Shown here: positions 1-8,567 of the stretch, piece after piece
Layout: each line of letters begins with the position of its first letter
Position numbering within the stretch: the first letter of the stretch is position 1
DNA from: Planctomycetota bacterium
Lineage (GTDB): Bacteria; Planctomycetota; UBA1135; GCA-002686595
Length of the DNA stretch: 64,000 bases
Reading direction: 5' to 3'
NCBI GenBank assembly: GCA_947484275.1
Contig: CANKOY010000001.1
Coordinates: 117,274 to 181,273, forward strand
Translations under genes and position numbers: made by a program
The notes under the pieces: generated by a model
What the model was told of the DNA's origin: nothing
Seen by the model: only the letters and a program-made list of their open reading frames with translations
Database searches by the model: none

Positions 1-61
1 GGCTTTTGCCCGCCCGATTTCCGTTGAGCGCCGGGGGGATTCGGCGCAGTTCCATTTCCGC

Positions 62-3031
62 ATGTTGACCTCAGTGACGACTTCACCGACTGCTGCAGCT
101 TCGCGTACCGCGTCCGTGGACGCTTGGCGCATCGAAGTGTTTCGCAAATCTGCGCACGACGATCCCGAGGGACGGCGCGCTGAGGCTGCGCTCTGCGAAT
201 TGGGATGGAACACAGCGCAGAACAGCGTGCGCGTGGGCAAGGGCTATTTGCTATCCGCTCATTTGCGAGCGGAGCAGGTGGAGCGCATCGCGCGCGAATT
301 GCTTGTGGATCCTGTGCTCGAGGAAGCGCGCATCGTCGCGCCCCGGGTCGCGACGCCACCTGCGCCCGCGGGTGTGCACCGGCTTCTGGTCATGCGCCGT
401 CCGGGGGTCATGGATCCCACGGCAGTCACCGTCGAGCGCACGCTGGCGCGCGCGAGTTTTGCGAAACTCCCCAATGCCGAGCGCGTGCGCGCGCTGACGT
501 TCACGGCCTACGAACTGCGCCTTGCATTGGACACCGCCGCGCTCGCCAGCGCCGCGCGACAGTTGTTCGCCAACGAGGTCATTGAGGAGTTGCTGGTCGA
601 TCGCGAGGACCTGCACTTCGACTTCCCTCAGGCTTCCAGCGAGCGCAGCGACGGCGCGGTGCAGCTGCTTCACGCCAGTGACGAGGAATTGCTGCGCATT
701 TCCCGGCACGGCGGACTCTCGCTGTCTCTCGAGGAGATGCGCGCGATCGTCGCGCACTACCGCGAGGTCGGTCGCGAGCCCAGTGTCTGCGAACTCGAAA
801 CACTGGCACAAACCTGGTCGGAGCACTGCAAGCACAAGACCTTCGCGGGCCTGATCGAATTCACGTCGCCCGCTGGCGTCGAACTGATCGACAACCTGCT
901 GAAGCAGACAATCAAGAAAGCGACCGTGGAGCTCGCGCGGCCCTGGTGCGTCAGCGTGTTCAGTGACAACGCGGGCATTGTCGAGTTCGACGCGGGCTTC
1001 GATATCTGCGTCAAAGTCGAGACACACAATCACCCCAGCGCAATCGATCCGTACGGCGGGGCCGGCACCGGGATCGGCGGTGTTATTCGCGACATTCTGG
1101 GCGTGGGCATGGGCGCTCGCCCGATCGCTAACAGCGACGCCTTCTTCGTGGGGCCCCTGGATTTGCCCGAGGAAAAGCTGCCCAAGGGCTGCATGCACCC
1201 GCGGCGAATTCTGCGCGGCGTCGTGGCTGGTGTGCGCGACTACGGCAACCGCATGGGCATCCCCACCGTCAACGGCGGCGTGTGGGTGCACCCCGACTAC
1301 GTGGGCAATCCCCTTGTCTACGCCGGCACGGTGGGCCTGATCCCCCATGGGATGGCGTTCAAGAAAGTTTCGCCCGGCGAGAAGATCGTTGTGCTCGGCG
1401 GTCGAACCGGCAGAGACGGAATTCACGGCGCGACGTTCAGCTCCATCGAGCTGCACGACGAGTCCGCAATGATCTCCAGCGCCGCAGTGCAGATCGGCGA
1501 TCCGATTACAGAGAAGCGCGTCCAGGACGCTCTGCTGCGCGCGCGCGACGAAGGGCTCTACAGTGCACTGACCGATTGCGGCGCCGGCGGACTCTCCTCC
1601 GCGGTCGGCGAAATGGGCGCGGACTGTGGCGCCCGCGTTTGCTTGGACCTCGTGCCGTTGAAGTACCCCGGACTGACGCCCGCAGAGATTTGGATCAGTG
1701 AAGCGCAAGAGCGCATGGTGCTCGCAGTCCCGACGGACAAGGTTCCGCGCCTATTGGAGCTGTGCGCTGCGGAAGACGTCGATGCCACGGTCATCGGCGA
1801 GTTCACCGACACGAACCGACTGGTCCTCGAGTGCCGCGGCGCAATCGTCGCCGACCTCGAGATGCATTTCTTGCACGAAGGCACGCCGCGCCCGTTGCGC
1901 AAGGCCCACTGGAGTCCGATGCGGCTCGAGGATCCCGGCGCGCCCGCCTGCACGGATCACCGCAGCATGCTCTTGACGCTGCTCGCGCGGCCGAACATCG
2001 CCAGCAAGGAGTGGATCGTGCGCCAATACGATCACGAAGTGCAGGGCCGCTCCGTGCTCAAGCCCTTGGTCGGCGTGAAGGACGACGGCCCGGGCGACGC
2101 AGCCGTGCTGCAGCCCCTGGAAAATTCTCGCCGCGGACTCGCGATTGGCTGCGGCGCAAATCCAGGTCAGGGTGCATTGGACCCCTGGGCCATGGCATCG
2201 GCATCCATCGACGAGGCCTTGCGCAATGTGGTCGCTGTGGGCGGCGATCCCGCGCGCGTGGCGATCCTCGACAATTTTTCCTGGGGAAACTGCCAGCGCC
2301 CCGAGAACCTCGGCGCGCTGGTCGAAGCCTCGCGCGCCTGCTACGCCACAGCCAAGGCCTTCGGCACGCCGTTCATTTCTGGCAAGGACAGCCTCAACAA
2401 CGAATACCGCCTCGGCGACGAGACCATCGTCATTCCGCCGACTCTCTACGTCACCGCCGTGGCAATCGTCCCCGACATCTCTACGGCGGTGAGCATGGAC
2501 CTCAAGGAGGCCGGCAACGCCCTGTACCAGATCGGCATGACCCACGCTGAATTGGGCGCGTCCCAATACAGCGCGCAATTGGGCCTTGGGGGCGGACGCG
2601 TTCCGCGCCCGGATTTAGCCCTGGCGCCGCGACGGCTCGCGGCACTGCACCGCGCGATGGCCGAGGGCTGGGTCCGAGCTTGCCACGACCTCTCTGAGGG
2701 TGGATTGGCGGTGGCCCTGGCGGAAATGGCCTTCGCCGGCGGGCTCGGGGCCACCGTGGACCTGTCGCGCAGTCTGTGCGCGCAGCTGCCACCTGGCTAT
2801 GACCCCCTGGCGACGCGGCTCTACTCAGAGTCCTGCACCCGTTTCATGGTGGAAGTGCGTCCGCGCCACTCCGAGGCCTTCGAGAACTTGCTCGCCGACC
2901 ACGATTGCGCGCGCATCGGCACGGTCAGCGAATTGCCGCGGCTGGAGATTCGCTCGGCTGCAAACACCGTATTGATCGATGTGGCGATCGAAGAACTGCG
3001 CGCCGCTCACCAAGGAGGGTTCCGAGGATGA
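62..3031 (+). CDS. purL: Phosphoribosylformylglycinamidine synthase, PurL with two fused PurS-like modules
   Basis: Synthase subunit for the fourth step of de novo purine synthesis (FGAR + glutamine + ATP to FGAM), acting in the cytoplasm with PurQ. The 989 aa are much longer than a small-type PurL (about 740 aa). Residues 21-90 look like a PurS module (DPEGRR, DPVLEEARI), and residues 107-185 look like a second one (GVMDP, ANEVIEE). The PurL body then starts with TWSEHCKHKTF and carries the expected VETHNHPSAI and GCGANPGQG-type segments. It starts at the first in-frame ATG of the window. Its stop overlaps the purQ start (ATGA), so the two are translationally coupled. The PurS assignment is by eye from conserved positions; the PurL call is certain. 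Confidence 0.96.
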   Translation: MLTSVTTSPTAAASRTASVDAWRIEVFRKSAHDDPEGRRAEAALCELGWNTAQNSVRVGKGYLLSAHLRAEQVERIARELLVDPVLEEARIVAPRVATPPAPAGVHRLLVMRRPGVMDPTAVTVERTLARASFAKLPNAERVRALTFTAYELRLALDTAALASAARQLFANEVIEELLVDREDLHFDFPQASSERSDGAVQLLHASDEELLRISRHGGLSLSLEEMRAIVAHYREVGREPSVCELETLAQTWSEHCKHKTFAGLIEFTSPAGVELIDNLLKQTIKKATVELARPWCVSVFSDNAGIVEFDAGFDICVKVETHNHPSAIDPYGGAGTGIGGVIRDILGVGMGARPIANSDAFFVGPLDLPEEKLPKGCMHPRRILRGVVAGVRDYGNRMGIPTVNGGVWVHPDYVGNPLVYAGTVGLIPHGMAFKKVSPGEKIVVLGGRTGRDGIHGATFSSIELHDESAMISSAAVQIGDPITEKRVQDALLRARDEGLYSALTDCGAGGLSSAVGEMGADCGARVCLDLVPLKYPGLTPAEIWISEAQERMVLAVPTDKVPRLLELCAAEDVDATVIGEFTDTNRLVLECRGAIVADLEMHFLHEGTPRPLRKAHWSPMRLEDPGAPACTDHRSMLLTLLARPNIASKEWIVRQYDHEVQGRSVLKPLVGVKDDGPGDAAVLQPLENSRRGLAIGCGANPGQGALDPWAMASASIDEALRNVVAVGGDPARVAILDNFSWGNCQRPENLGALVEASRACYATAKAFGTPFISGKDSLNNEYRLGDETIVIPPTLYVTAVAIVPDISTAVSMDLKEAGNALYQIGMTHAELGASQYSAQLGLGGGRVPRPDLALAPRRLAALHRAMAEGWVRACHDLSEGGLAVALAEMAFAGGLGATVDLSRSLCAQLPPGYDPLATRLYSESCTRFMVEVRPRHSEAFENLLADHDCARIGTVSELPRLEIRSAANTVLIDVAIEELRAAHQGGFRG

Positions 3032-3861
3032 AGAGCGCCCCCCTGGCCATCGTCGTGCGAACCGCCGGCACGAATTGCGACCGCGAAACCTGCATGGCCC
3101 TGGAGCGGGCCGGCGCCAAGGTTGAGTTGACGCACCTGTACCGACTGCTGGAGCAACCGGCGCGCCTGGAAGCGGCCAGCATGGTCGTTTTCCCGGGCGG
3201 CTTCAGCTACGGCGACGACGTCGCCGCGGGGCGCATCCAGGGCTTCGAAGTCCGCCAGTCCCTGGCCCCGGCCCTGTTTGAATTCGTCGCGGGTGGCGGG
3301 TTCGTGCTCGGCATCTGCAACGGATTTCAGGTGCTCGTAGACACGGGATTGCTCGAAGGCCTACCGCAGGCCGGCAAGCGCGAGGTTGCGTTGTCCAGCA
3401 ACGTCCGCGGCCGCTTCGAATGCCGCTGGGTGCATCTGATCAATGAGGACTCGCGCTGCACCTGGCTGCCGGCGGGTCGCGTTTGGCCGGTGCCGATCGC
3501 CCACGGCGAGGGCCGCGTCACGTTGCGTGACGACGCGGTGCTCGAGCGCCTGAAAAGCGAGCGGCGCATCGTGCTGCGCTACGTGCGGCCGGATGGAACC
3601 AGGGCCACGAGCGCAGACGAGCTCGAGGTCTGCCCGAATGGCTCCCTCGATCAAATCGCCGGACTGTGCGACCTCACGGGCCGCATCATCGGCCTGATGC
3701 CCCATCCCGAACGCAACATCACACCCTGGCACCATCCGCAGTGGACCCGACTTTCGGGCACGCGAACAGAAGGTGAAGGGCTCGACTTCTACCGCCGAAT
3801 GGTCGTGGCCGCGTCGCAGTCAGCGGCCACACGATCCGGGCGGATTCCAACAAACGCCTAG
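3028..3861 (+). CDS. purQ: Phosphoribosylformylglycinamidine synthase glutaminase subunit PurQ
   Basis: Class I glutamine amidotransferase that supplies ammonia to PurL. 277 aa from the ATG inside the PurL stop; a GGAGG-like site (caaggagggt) lies about 8-10 nt upstream. The nucleophile is Cys97 in GICNGFQVL, and the His/Glu pair lies in PHPERN near residue 235, so the triad is intact. GTNCDRE at the N-terminus is typical of PurQ. It is slightly longer than Bacillus-type PurQ (about 227 aa), with the extra length spread through the C-terminal half. The 4-bp overlap supports 1:1 production with PurL. Confidence 0.96.
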   Translation: MKSAPLAIVVRTAGTNCDRETCMALERAGAKVELTHLYRLLEQPARLEAASMVVFPGGFSYGDDVAAGRIQGFEVRQSLAPALFEFVAGGGFVLGICNGFQVLVDTGLLEGLPQAGKREVALSSNVRGRFECRWVHLINEDSRCTWLPAGRVWPVPIAHGEGRVTLRDDAVLERLKSERRIVLRYVRPDGTRATSADELEVCPNGSLDQIAGLCDLTGRIIGLMPHPERNITPWHHPQWTRLSGTRTEGEGLDFYRRMVVAASQSAATRSGRIPTNA

Positions 3862-3879
3862 TTACAAGGACTGTTTTCC

Positions 3880-4284
3880 ATGCGCACTGCAGTATTCGCA
3901 ACTCTTCTCGCCCTGCCCCTTTTCACCGGATGCGCCGCGGCGTTGGTCGCCGGAGCCATCGGCGGTCTCGTCATCAGCGAAGGTGCCGTCGGCGGCACCA
4001 ACGTCTACGAGACGCGCATCAACCTCAACGTGGACAAGGTCTGGCCCACGGTCAAGACCACCCTGTCCGACACCTCGATGGAGACCATTTCAGTGGACGA
4101 AATGGTCCGCATGGCCAAGGCCAATGTTGACGGCGTTTCCGTGACGGTGACCTGTGAGGCCTACGATCTCGACAAGACCGTGATGCGCACGCGCGCCAGC
4201 AAGTTCGCGGGCACGGTCAACGACGCCGACATGGCGCAAATGGTCCAGGAGCGCATCGTTCTGCGCCTCGAGAAGCTCAAGTGA
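3880..4284 (+). CDS. DUF3568-type small lipoprotein
   Basis: 134 aa with a short signal peptide and lipobox (LPLFTGC, Cys at residue 17), followed by a glycine/alanine-rich hydrophobic stretch and a soluble domain (VYETRINLNVDKVWPTVK; IVLRLEKL at the end). This arrangement matches the DUF3568 family, whose function is unknown; membership was recognised by eye. An AAGGA ribosome-binding site lies 9 nt before the ATG. It follows purQ by 18 nt and may be read through from it. It converges with fur, and a hairpin lies between the two ends. Confidence 0.8.
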   Translation: MRTAVFATLLALPLFTGCAAALVAGAIGGLVISEGAVGGTNVYETRINLNVDKVWPTVKTTLSDTSMETISVDEMVRMAKANVDGVSVTVTCEAYDLDKTVMRTRASKFAGTVNDADMAQMVQERIVLRLEKLK

Positions 4285-4332
4285 CTTCCCAGAGGTAAAT
4301 TGCGCCGGGGCCCAGCCCGGTGCGATCTCGAA

Positions 4333-4824
4333 TCAAGATGCGGCGGCGGCTCGCGAAACGTGGGCCGCCGTCGCATCTTTCTTGCGCTTGGCCGAGCAGC
4401 TGCGGCAGTAGCCGATCAGGCGATGGTCATGGCTGACGATTTCAAAGCCCTTCTTGCGCGCGGCCTCCAGTTGGAGGTCCTCGATGCGCTCGTCGTGAAA
4501 CTCCTCGATGCGCCCGCAGTCCGTGCAGACCATGTGATCGTGGTGCCCGTGGCCGAGGACGTGCTCGTAGACCATTTCGCCGCGGCCCACGTCGAGGGAC
4601 TTCATGAACCTGCCGTCCTGCAACAGGCTGAGGGTGCGGTAGACAGTCGCGCGCGAAACCTTGACCCCCGGTTCCTTTGACAGCCAGTCGTACAGAACCT
4701 CGGCACTGAAGTGTTCGTGGGTCGCGAAGGCGCGGTCGAAAATGCGCGCGCGCTGCGTCGTCAATTTGAGCGAGCGCCTGCGCAGGTAACCCTCGAACGC
4801 ACGTTTGATCTCGGCTTGCTTCAT
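4333..4824 (-). CDS. fur: Fur-family metal-responsive transcriptional regulator
   Basis: 163 aa with an N-terminal winged helix (LTTQRARIFDRAF, SRATVYRTLSLLQ at residues 58-69) and a C-terminal metal-binding dimerisation domain. The His-rich motif HVLGHGHHDH (residues 88-97) and two CxxC pairs (C100/C103 and C140/C143) give the structural zinc site usual in Fur/PerR/Zur. The subtype cannot be decided from sequence alone; GHGHHDHMVC is Fur-like. ATG start. An Ala-rich tail is encoded by the terminator-like hairpin. The next gene on this strand, purD, ends 105 bp upstream and is probably separately transcribed. Confidence 0.9.
   Translation of the reverse strand: MKQAEIKRAFEGYLRRRSLKLTTQRARIFDRAFATHEHFSAEVLYDWLSKEPGVKVSRATVYRTLSLLQDGRFMKSLDVGRGEMVYEHVLGHGHHDHMVCTDCGRIEEFHDERIEDLQLEAARKKGFEIVSHDHRLIGYCRSCSAKRKKDATAAHVSRAAAAS
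4335..4379. terminator. Bidirectional terminator-like hairpin overlapping the 3' end of fur
   Basis: A 16-nt inverted repeat with one mismatch (AAGATGCGGCGGCGGC at 4335-4350 against 4364-4379, 13-nt loop), followed on the plus side by TTTCTTG. It sits between the convergent lipoprotein gene and fur and includes the last codons of fur. By position and structure it could stop transcription from both sides; the U-tract is short. Confidence 0.55.
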
Positions 4825-4929
4825 GGACGCTCTCGCGTCGAGCGGATCCTGAAGATGACCCGCGCCGCCGCGGATCGAGAATCGTCAATCAGCGCCGTTC
4901 GCGCAAGTCCGAGCGCAATTGCGGACAGC

Positions 4930-6306
4930 TCAGCGCGGCCCGGGCCGCCGCAGTGGACGCTCGGGATCCTCAGTGCGCGTTGCGCTCGCGCCCGGAGCAG
5001 CGTCCGCCGAAGTCTGGGCCGGCCGTGTGAGGTGCCGCAAGCCGATATCTCGGCGACAGAAGCGCCCCTCCCACTGCAACTTGTCGAAGGCCGTGTAGGC
5101 CAGCTCGCGCGCTTCGGTCAAATCCTTGCCGAGCGAAGTGACGCACAGAACCCGGCCGCCATCGGTGAGCACTTCCGGCTCCAGTCCCCGTGAAAAGCGC
5201 GTGCCGCTGTGGAATACGACCACATCAGGCACTGCTTCGGCCTGCGCCAGTCCGTGGATCGGATCGCCCCGGCGCACGCTGCCCGGGTAACCCTCGGCCG
5301 CACCGACAACGCCCACGCAGACGCGCGAGTCCCATTCCGGCCCTTCCAGCTCACCCAACTTGCCCTGGGCCGTGGCGATCAGATACGGAACGAGGTCCGA
5401 ACGCATGCGGCGCATCAACGCCTGGGCCTCGGGATCACCAAAGCGGCAGTTGTATTCCAGCACGCGCGGGCCGCTCTCGGTCAGCATCAGGCCGACGAAC
5501 AAAAGGCCGCGAAAACTGAGCTCCTCAAGCCGCATTCCGTGCAAGGTCGCGACCAGGACATGCTGCTCGATCTGGCGCATCATGCGCCGGGACAGCACGG
5601 TGACGGGCGAACACACGCCCATGCCGCCGGTGTTCGGGCCGCTGTCGCCGTCGCCAACCTGTTTGTGGTCCATGACCGGGTCGAGGATCAGCAGCGCCTC
5701 GCCGTCGGTGATCGCCAGCACGGAGACCTCTTCGCCCACGAGGAATTCTTCGATGACAACCTCTACGCCGGCCTCACCCAAGGTGCGCTCCTCCATCAGG
5801 GCGTCGATCAGGGTGCAGCCTTCGCGCGCGGAGCGCACGATCGTGACGCCCTTGCCGCCAGCCAGTCCGCTGGCCTTGATGACCTGCGGCCACTGGGAGC
5901 AGGCCTCGAGGTAGGACTTGGCCGTACCTGAGCGATCAAAGCGCCGCGACTGGGCCGCTGGAATGCGGTGGCGCGTCAAAAATTCCTTGGCAAAGACCTT
6001 CGAGCCCTCCAGACGCGCGCCACTGGCATCCGGACCGAAGACCAAAAGCCCCGCGGCCCGCAGCTTGTCGGCCAGGCCCAGGCACAGGGGCTCTTCGGGA
6101 CCGATGACCACCAGACCCACGGCCTCGCGCCGCGCGAGCTCCACCAAGCCGGGGATGTCGCTCGCCTTGACGGGCAGGTTGCGCGCCACGGAAGCCGTGC
6201 CGGCATTGCCAGGGGCGCACAGAACCTCACTGACCAGGGGCGAGGAGCGGATCTTCCAGCACAGTGCGTGCTCGCGTCCGCCTGAACCGACGACCAGGAC
6301 TTTCAT
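4930..6306 (-). CDS. purD: Phosphoribosylamine-glycine ligase (GAR synthetase)
   Basis: ATP-grasp enzyme that joins phosphoribosylamine to glycine, the second step of purine synthesis. 458 aa; family members are about 420-430. It begins MKVLVVGSGGREHALCWK, the diagnostic PurD N-terminus. The central ATP-grasp domain shows VIKASGLAGGKGV and GPNTGGMG, and metal-binding residues follow in LEYNCRFGDPEAQ. The last about 30 residues form a low-complexity, Pro/Arg-rich extension. It lies apart from purLQ, on the opposite strand and behind fur. Confidence 0.96.
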   Translation of the reverse strand: MKVLVVGSGGREHALCWKIRSSPLVSEVLCAPGNAGTASVARNLPVKASDIPGLVELARREAVGLVVIGPEEPLCLGLADKLRAAGLLVFGPDASGARLEGSKVFAKEFLTRHRIPAAQSRRFDRSGTAKSYLEACSQWPQVIKASGLAGGKGVTIVRSAREGCTLIDALMEERTLGEAGVEVVIEEFLVGEEVSVLAITDGEALLILDPVMDHKQVGDGDSGPNTGGMGVCSPVTVLSRRMMRQIEQHVLVATLHGMRLEELSFRGLLFVGLMLTESGPRVLEYNCRFGDPEAQALMRRMRSDLVPYLIATAQGKLGELEGPEWDSRVCVGVVGAAEGYPGSVRRGDPIHGLAQAEAVPDVVVFHSGTRFSRGLEPEVLTDGGRVLCVTSLGKDLTEARELAYTAFDKLQWEGRFCRRDIGLRHLTRPAQTSADAAPGASATRTEDPERPLRRPGPR

Positions 6307-6446
6307 CGGTCAAGACTCATGTTCTCGTTGCCATTCGCGCCACTTCGGCCAAGCGCAAGAGCGTACGCGATCCTCGGGGCTTGGCGCTAGGGCGCGCTCT
6401 GTGTCTCTCGCTCCCGGGTCCTGCGCGCGCTACCCTCTGCGTCCCG

Positions 6447-6522
6447 CGGGGAGTACCTCAGTTGGTAGAGGGGAAGCTTTGGGTGCTTCCAGTCGTGGGT
6501 TCGAGTCCCATCTCCCCGACCA
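6447..6522 (+). tRNA. tRNA-Pro(UGG)
   Basis: Cloverleaf of 76 nt. The acceptor CGGGGAG/CTCCCCG, D arm CCTC..GAGG, anticodon stem GAAGC/GCTTC and T arm GTGGG-TTCGAGT-CCCAT can all be paired by eye. The loop TTTGGGT gives anticodon TGG. CCA is encoded. It lies 1 nt before tRNA-Arg, so the two are co-transcribed. Confidence 0.94.
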
Positions 6523-6523
6523 T

Positions 6524-6600
6524 GCGCCCGTAGCTCAGTTGGATAGAGCATCCGATTTCTAATCGGATGGTCGGTGGTTCGAGTCCACCCGGGCGCGCCA
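6524..6600 (+). tRNA. tRNA-Arg(UCU)
   Basis: 77 nt. The acceptor GCGCCCG pairs with CGGGCGC, discriminator G, and CCA is encoded. The anticodon stem is CCGAT/ATCGG with loop TTCTA-type sequence giving TCT. T loop TTCGAGT. A GGCCG/CGGCC hairpin just downstream (6606-6619) may end the tRNA transcript. Confidence 0.94.
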
Positions 6601-6638
6601 TCGGATGGCCGGGGCCGGCCGCGCGCAGGCCGAGAATC

Positions 6639-8285
6639 CTAGAGATCCGGGTGTTGCAGGTGCGCGTCGCCTGAGCGCTGCCACACCTCTGCCACGGCGA
6701 AGAGCCGTGCTTCGCTGAAGGCGCGACCGGTGAAACCCAGACTCTCCCACTGGCCGCGCCCGTTGCGCCGCGTCGGAGCGCAGAGTGTCGGATGGCCGCT
6801 GAGGTTGGTGGCCACTAGCCAGCCGCCGTGGGTCGAGGGATGGACCACGGCGTCGTAGGGCGCGAGGATTTTGTCCAGCTGGCGCGCCAACTCGCGGCGC
6901 ACGCGCTGTGCGCGCAAGTACTCGACCGCGGAAATCAACTGGCCTTGGCGCAGGACATTGGGCCAGGCGTCCGCCACCTGGCGCACCATGCGCTCGTCCT
7001 CTCCGCTGCGGGTGACATCATCGAGCGCACTGGAGGCCTCGGCCGTCAGGATCGACAGCAGTTCAGAAATCGGCAATTCCGGCAGGGCCACGGGCTCCAG
7101 TTCAAAACCGAGCTTCACGAGGCTGGCCAACACCGCGGCTTCGCTTTCAGGAGCGGCCCAGGCGCCCTTCAAGTAGCCGAGCTTTCGGCCGCCCGCTGCG
7201 CACAACCCCGTGGGTCGGAAAAGCGGTTGTCCCAGAGTGCTCGGATCGCGCGCGTCCTCACCGACGATGGCCGCGAAGACCAAGTTGACGTCTTCGATGC
7301 TGCGGCACATGGGACCGATCTTGTCCATGGTCCATGCGAGTTCCATGGCACCTGCGCGACTAACGCGCCCGAATGTCGGCCGCAGCGACGAGAGACCGCA
7401 GATGGTGGATGGCGAGAGGATTGAGCCGCAGGTTTCCGATCCGATCGCGAATACGACCGCACCAGCGGCGGTCGCGCTTGCGGGACCAGCGGAAGATCCG
7501 CTCGATCCCTGCTCGAGGTTCCACGGATTTTTGGTCTTGCCTCCGTACCACACGTCGCCCCATGCCAGTTCTCCCAAGGAGAGCTTGGCCACGAGCACGG
7601 CGCCAGCCGCGTCGAGTCTCTCGATCACGGCGGCGTCCGCCTCGGGAACGCGGCCGGCGAAAATGACGGAACCAAAGCTGGTGGCGACGCCGCCCGTGTC
7701 CAAAAGGTCCTTGGCACCGTAGGGAATCCCGTGCAGCGGGCCGCGATCCTTGCCCGCCGCCAGTTCGAGATCGAGGCGCTTGGCTTGCTCGAGTGCGCGC
7801 GCCTCGCAAAGCGTCGCGACACACAGAAGTTTGGGATCGAGACGGCGCAGGCGGGACAGGGAAAGCTGCGCGAGCTCCTCGCAGCTCACCGCGCCTTGGC
7901 GCAGCAGTGCCCCGAGCTCTGGAATCGAAGCAAAGGCCAAGGCCTCTATGGTCGCGGGTCGAACCGAAGTCGCGGGCACAGGCCGCGGCACTGATCCGTT
8001 GAAATCCGCGTCGGGCCGCAGGCCAGCCATGAAGACCGTGTATCCGATCGCCGGTGGCAATTTCGCGACGGCGCCCAGGGCCCCTAGGCGCTCAAATCCC
8101 TGGCGCAGTTCTTCAAGCCCGGGTCCGGCGAGGGTCAGCTGCGCATCCGTGAATTCCAGGCCATGAAAGCGCGCGGCTCTCCGTGCGTCTTCGCTAGGTG
8201 GCGCGGTGGGTGCCGGCTCCTGGTTCTGAGGTGGGAGGCAGCAGACGAAGCTCGTGAGGAAAAGACGGAGGAAACTCGAGACCAT
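6639..8285 (-). CDS. Secreted amidase (amidase signature family)
   Basis: 548 aa. The N-terminus has a hydrophobic signal (FLRLFLTSFVCC) that could be a lipoprotein signal, so it probably acts outside the cytoplasm. The amidase signature fold follows: catalytic Lys192 in GAKDLLD, the Gly/Ser loop GSSGSSAG (260-267) with the cis-Ser, and nucleophile Ser288 in ETCGSILSPS. A 120-residue segment before the amidase core is typical of Asp-tRNA/Glu-tRNA amidotransferase-like amidases of unknown substrate. This one stands alone, with no gatB or gatC, and is unlikely to be GatA because of the signal peptide. GGAG lies 7 nt before the ATG. It is convergent with the tRNAs. Confidence 0.88.
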   Translation of the reverse strand: MVSSFLRLFLTSFVCCLPPQNQEPAPTAPPSEDARRAARFHGLEFTDAQLTLAGPGLEELRQGFERLGALGAVAKLPPAIGYTVFMAGLRPDADFNGSVPRPVPATSVRPATIEALAFASIPELGALLRQGAVSCEELAQLSLSRLRRLDPKLLCVATLCEARALEQAKRLDLELAAGKDRGPLHGIPYGAKDLLDTGGVATSFGSVIFAGRVPEADAAVIERLDAAGAVLVAKLSLGELAWGDVWYGGKTKNPWNLEQGSSGSSAGPASATAAGAVVFAIGSETCGSILSPSTICGLSSLRPTFGRVSRAGAMELAWTMDKIGPMCRSIEDVNLVFAAIVGEDARDPSTLGQPLFRPTGLCAAGGRKLGYLKGAWAAPESEAAVLASLVKLGFELEPVALPELPISELLSILTAEASSALDDVTRSGEDERMVRQVADAWPNVLRQGQLISAVEYLRAQRVRRELARQLDKILAPYDAVVHPSTHGGWLVATNLSGHPTLCAPTRRNGRGQWESLGFTGRAFSEARLFAVAEVWQRSGDAHLQHPDL

Positions 8286-8567
8286 GGGATGCTCCGGAGG
8301 GGAAAGCGCTCGGCAGTCGGGCCACCATACGTCTCAGCGTCTCAAGGCGGGCCCACAGCGGAAATTCCTTCTCGGTTGGCGCCGGGCCCCTGAGGTGGCC
8401 AGCATGCCCCGCCCCCCCCGCTGGCGATCCTTGGGATAAGCTTGGATCGGGCGCAGTTCATGATCGAGCCCCGCGAACCTGTGCGTGCGAACCGAGGGCG
8501 GCCAACGGTTCCAGTGCCCCGCCAACAAGGCATGCAGCAAGAACCACAACACACCGCGATCAAGGGT
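8286..8567. other. Divergent intergenic region, no gene seen
   Basis: Separates the divergent amidase and subtilase genes, so both promoters should lie here. A run of eight C residues near 8413-8420 and a TTGGGATAAGCTTGG stretch near 8430-8445 stand out, but I cannot assign a convincing -35/-10 pair. The open frame continues upstream to 8442 without a plausible signal peptide; I treat that part as non-coding. Confidence 0.4.

Noticed and set aside
251..1708. 485-aa open frame on the minus strand within purL
   Set aside because: Antisense to a certain purL; no family features, and long antisense frames are common at this GC content.
6447..6600. tRNA pair as a phage or island attachment site
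   Set aside because: No duplicated tRNA 3' end or mobile genes downstream.
6606..6619. GGCCG/CGGCC hairpin after tRNA-Arg as a terminator
   Set aside because: Short stem and no T run; kept only as a remark under tRNA-Arg.
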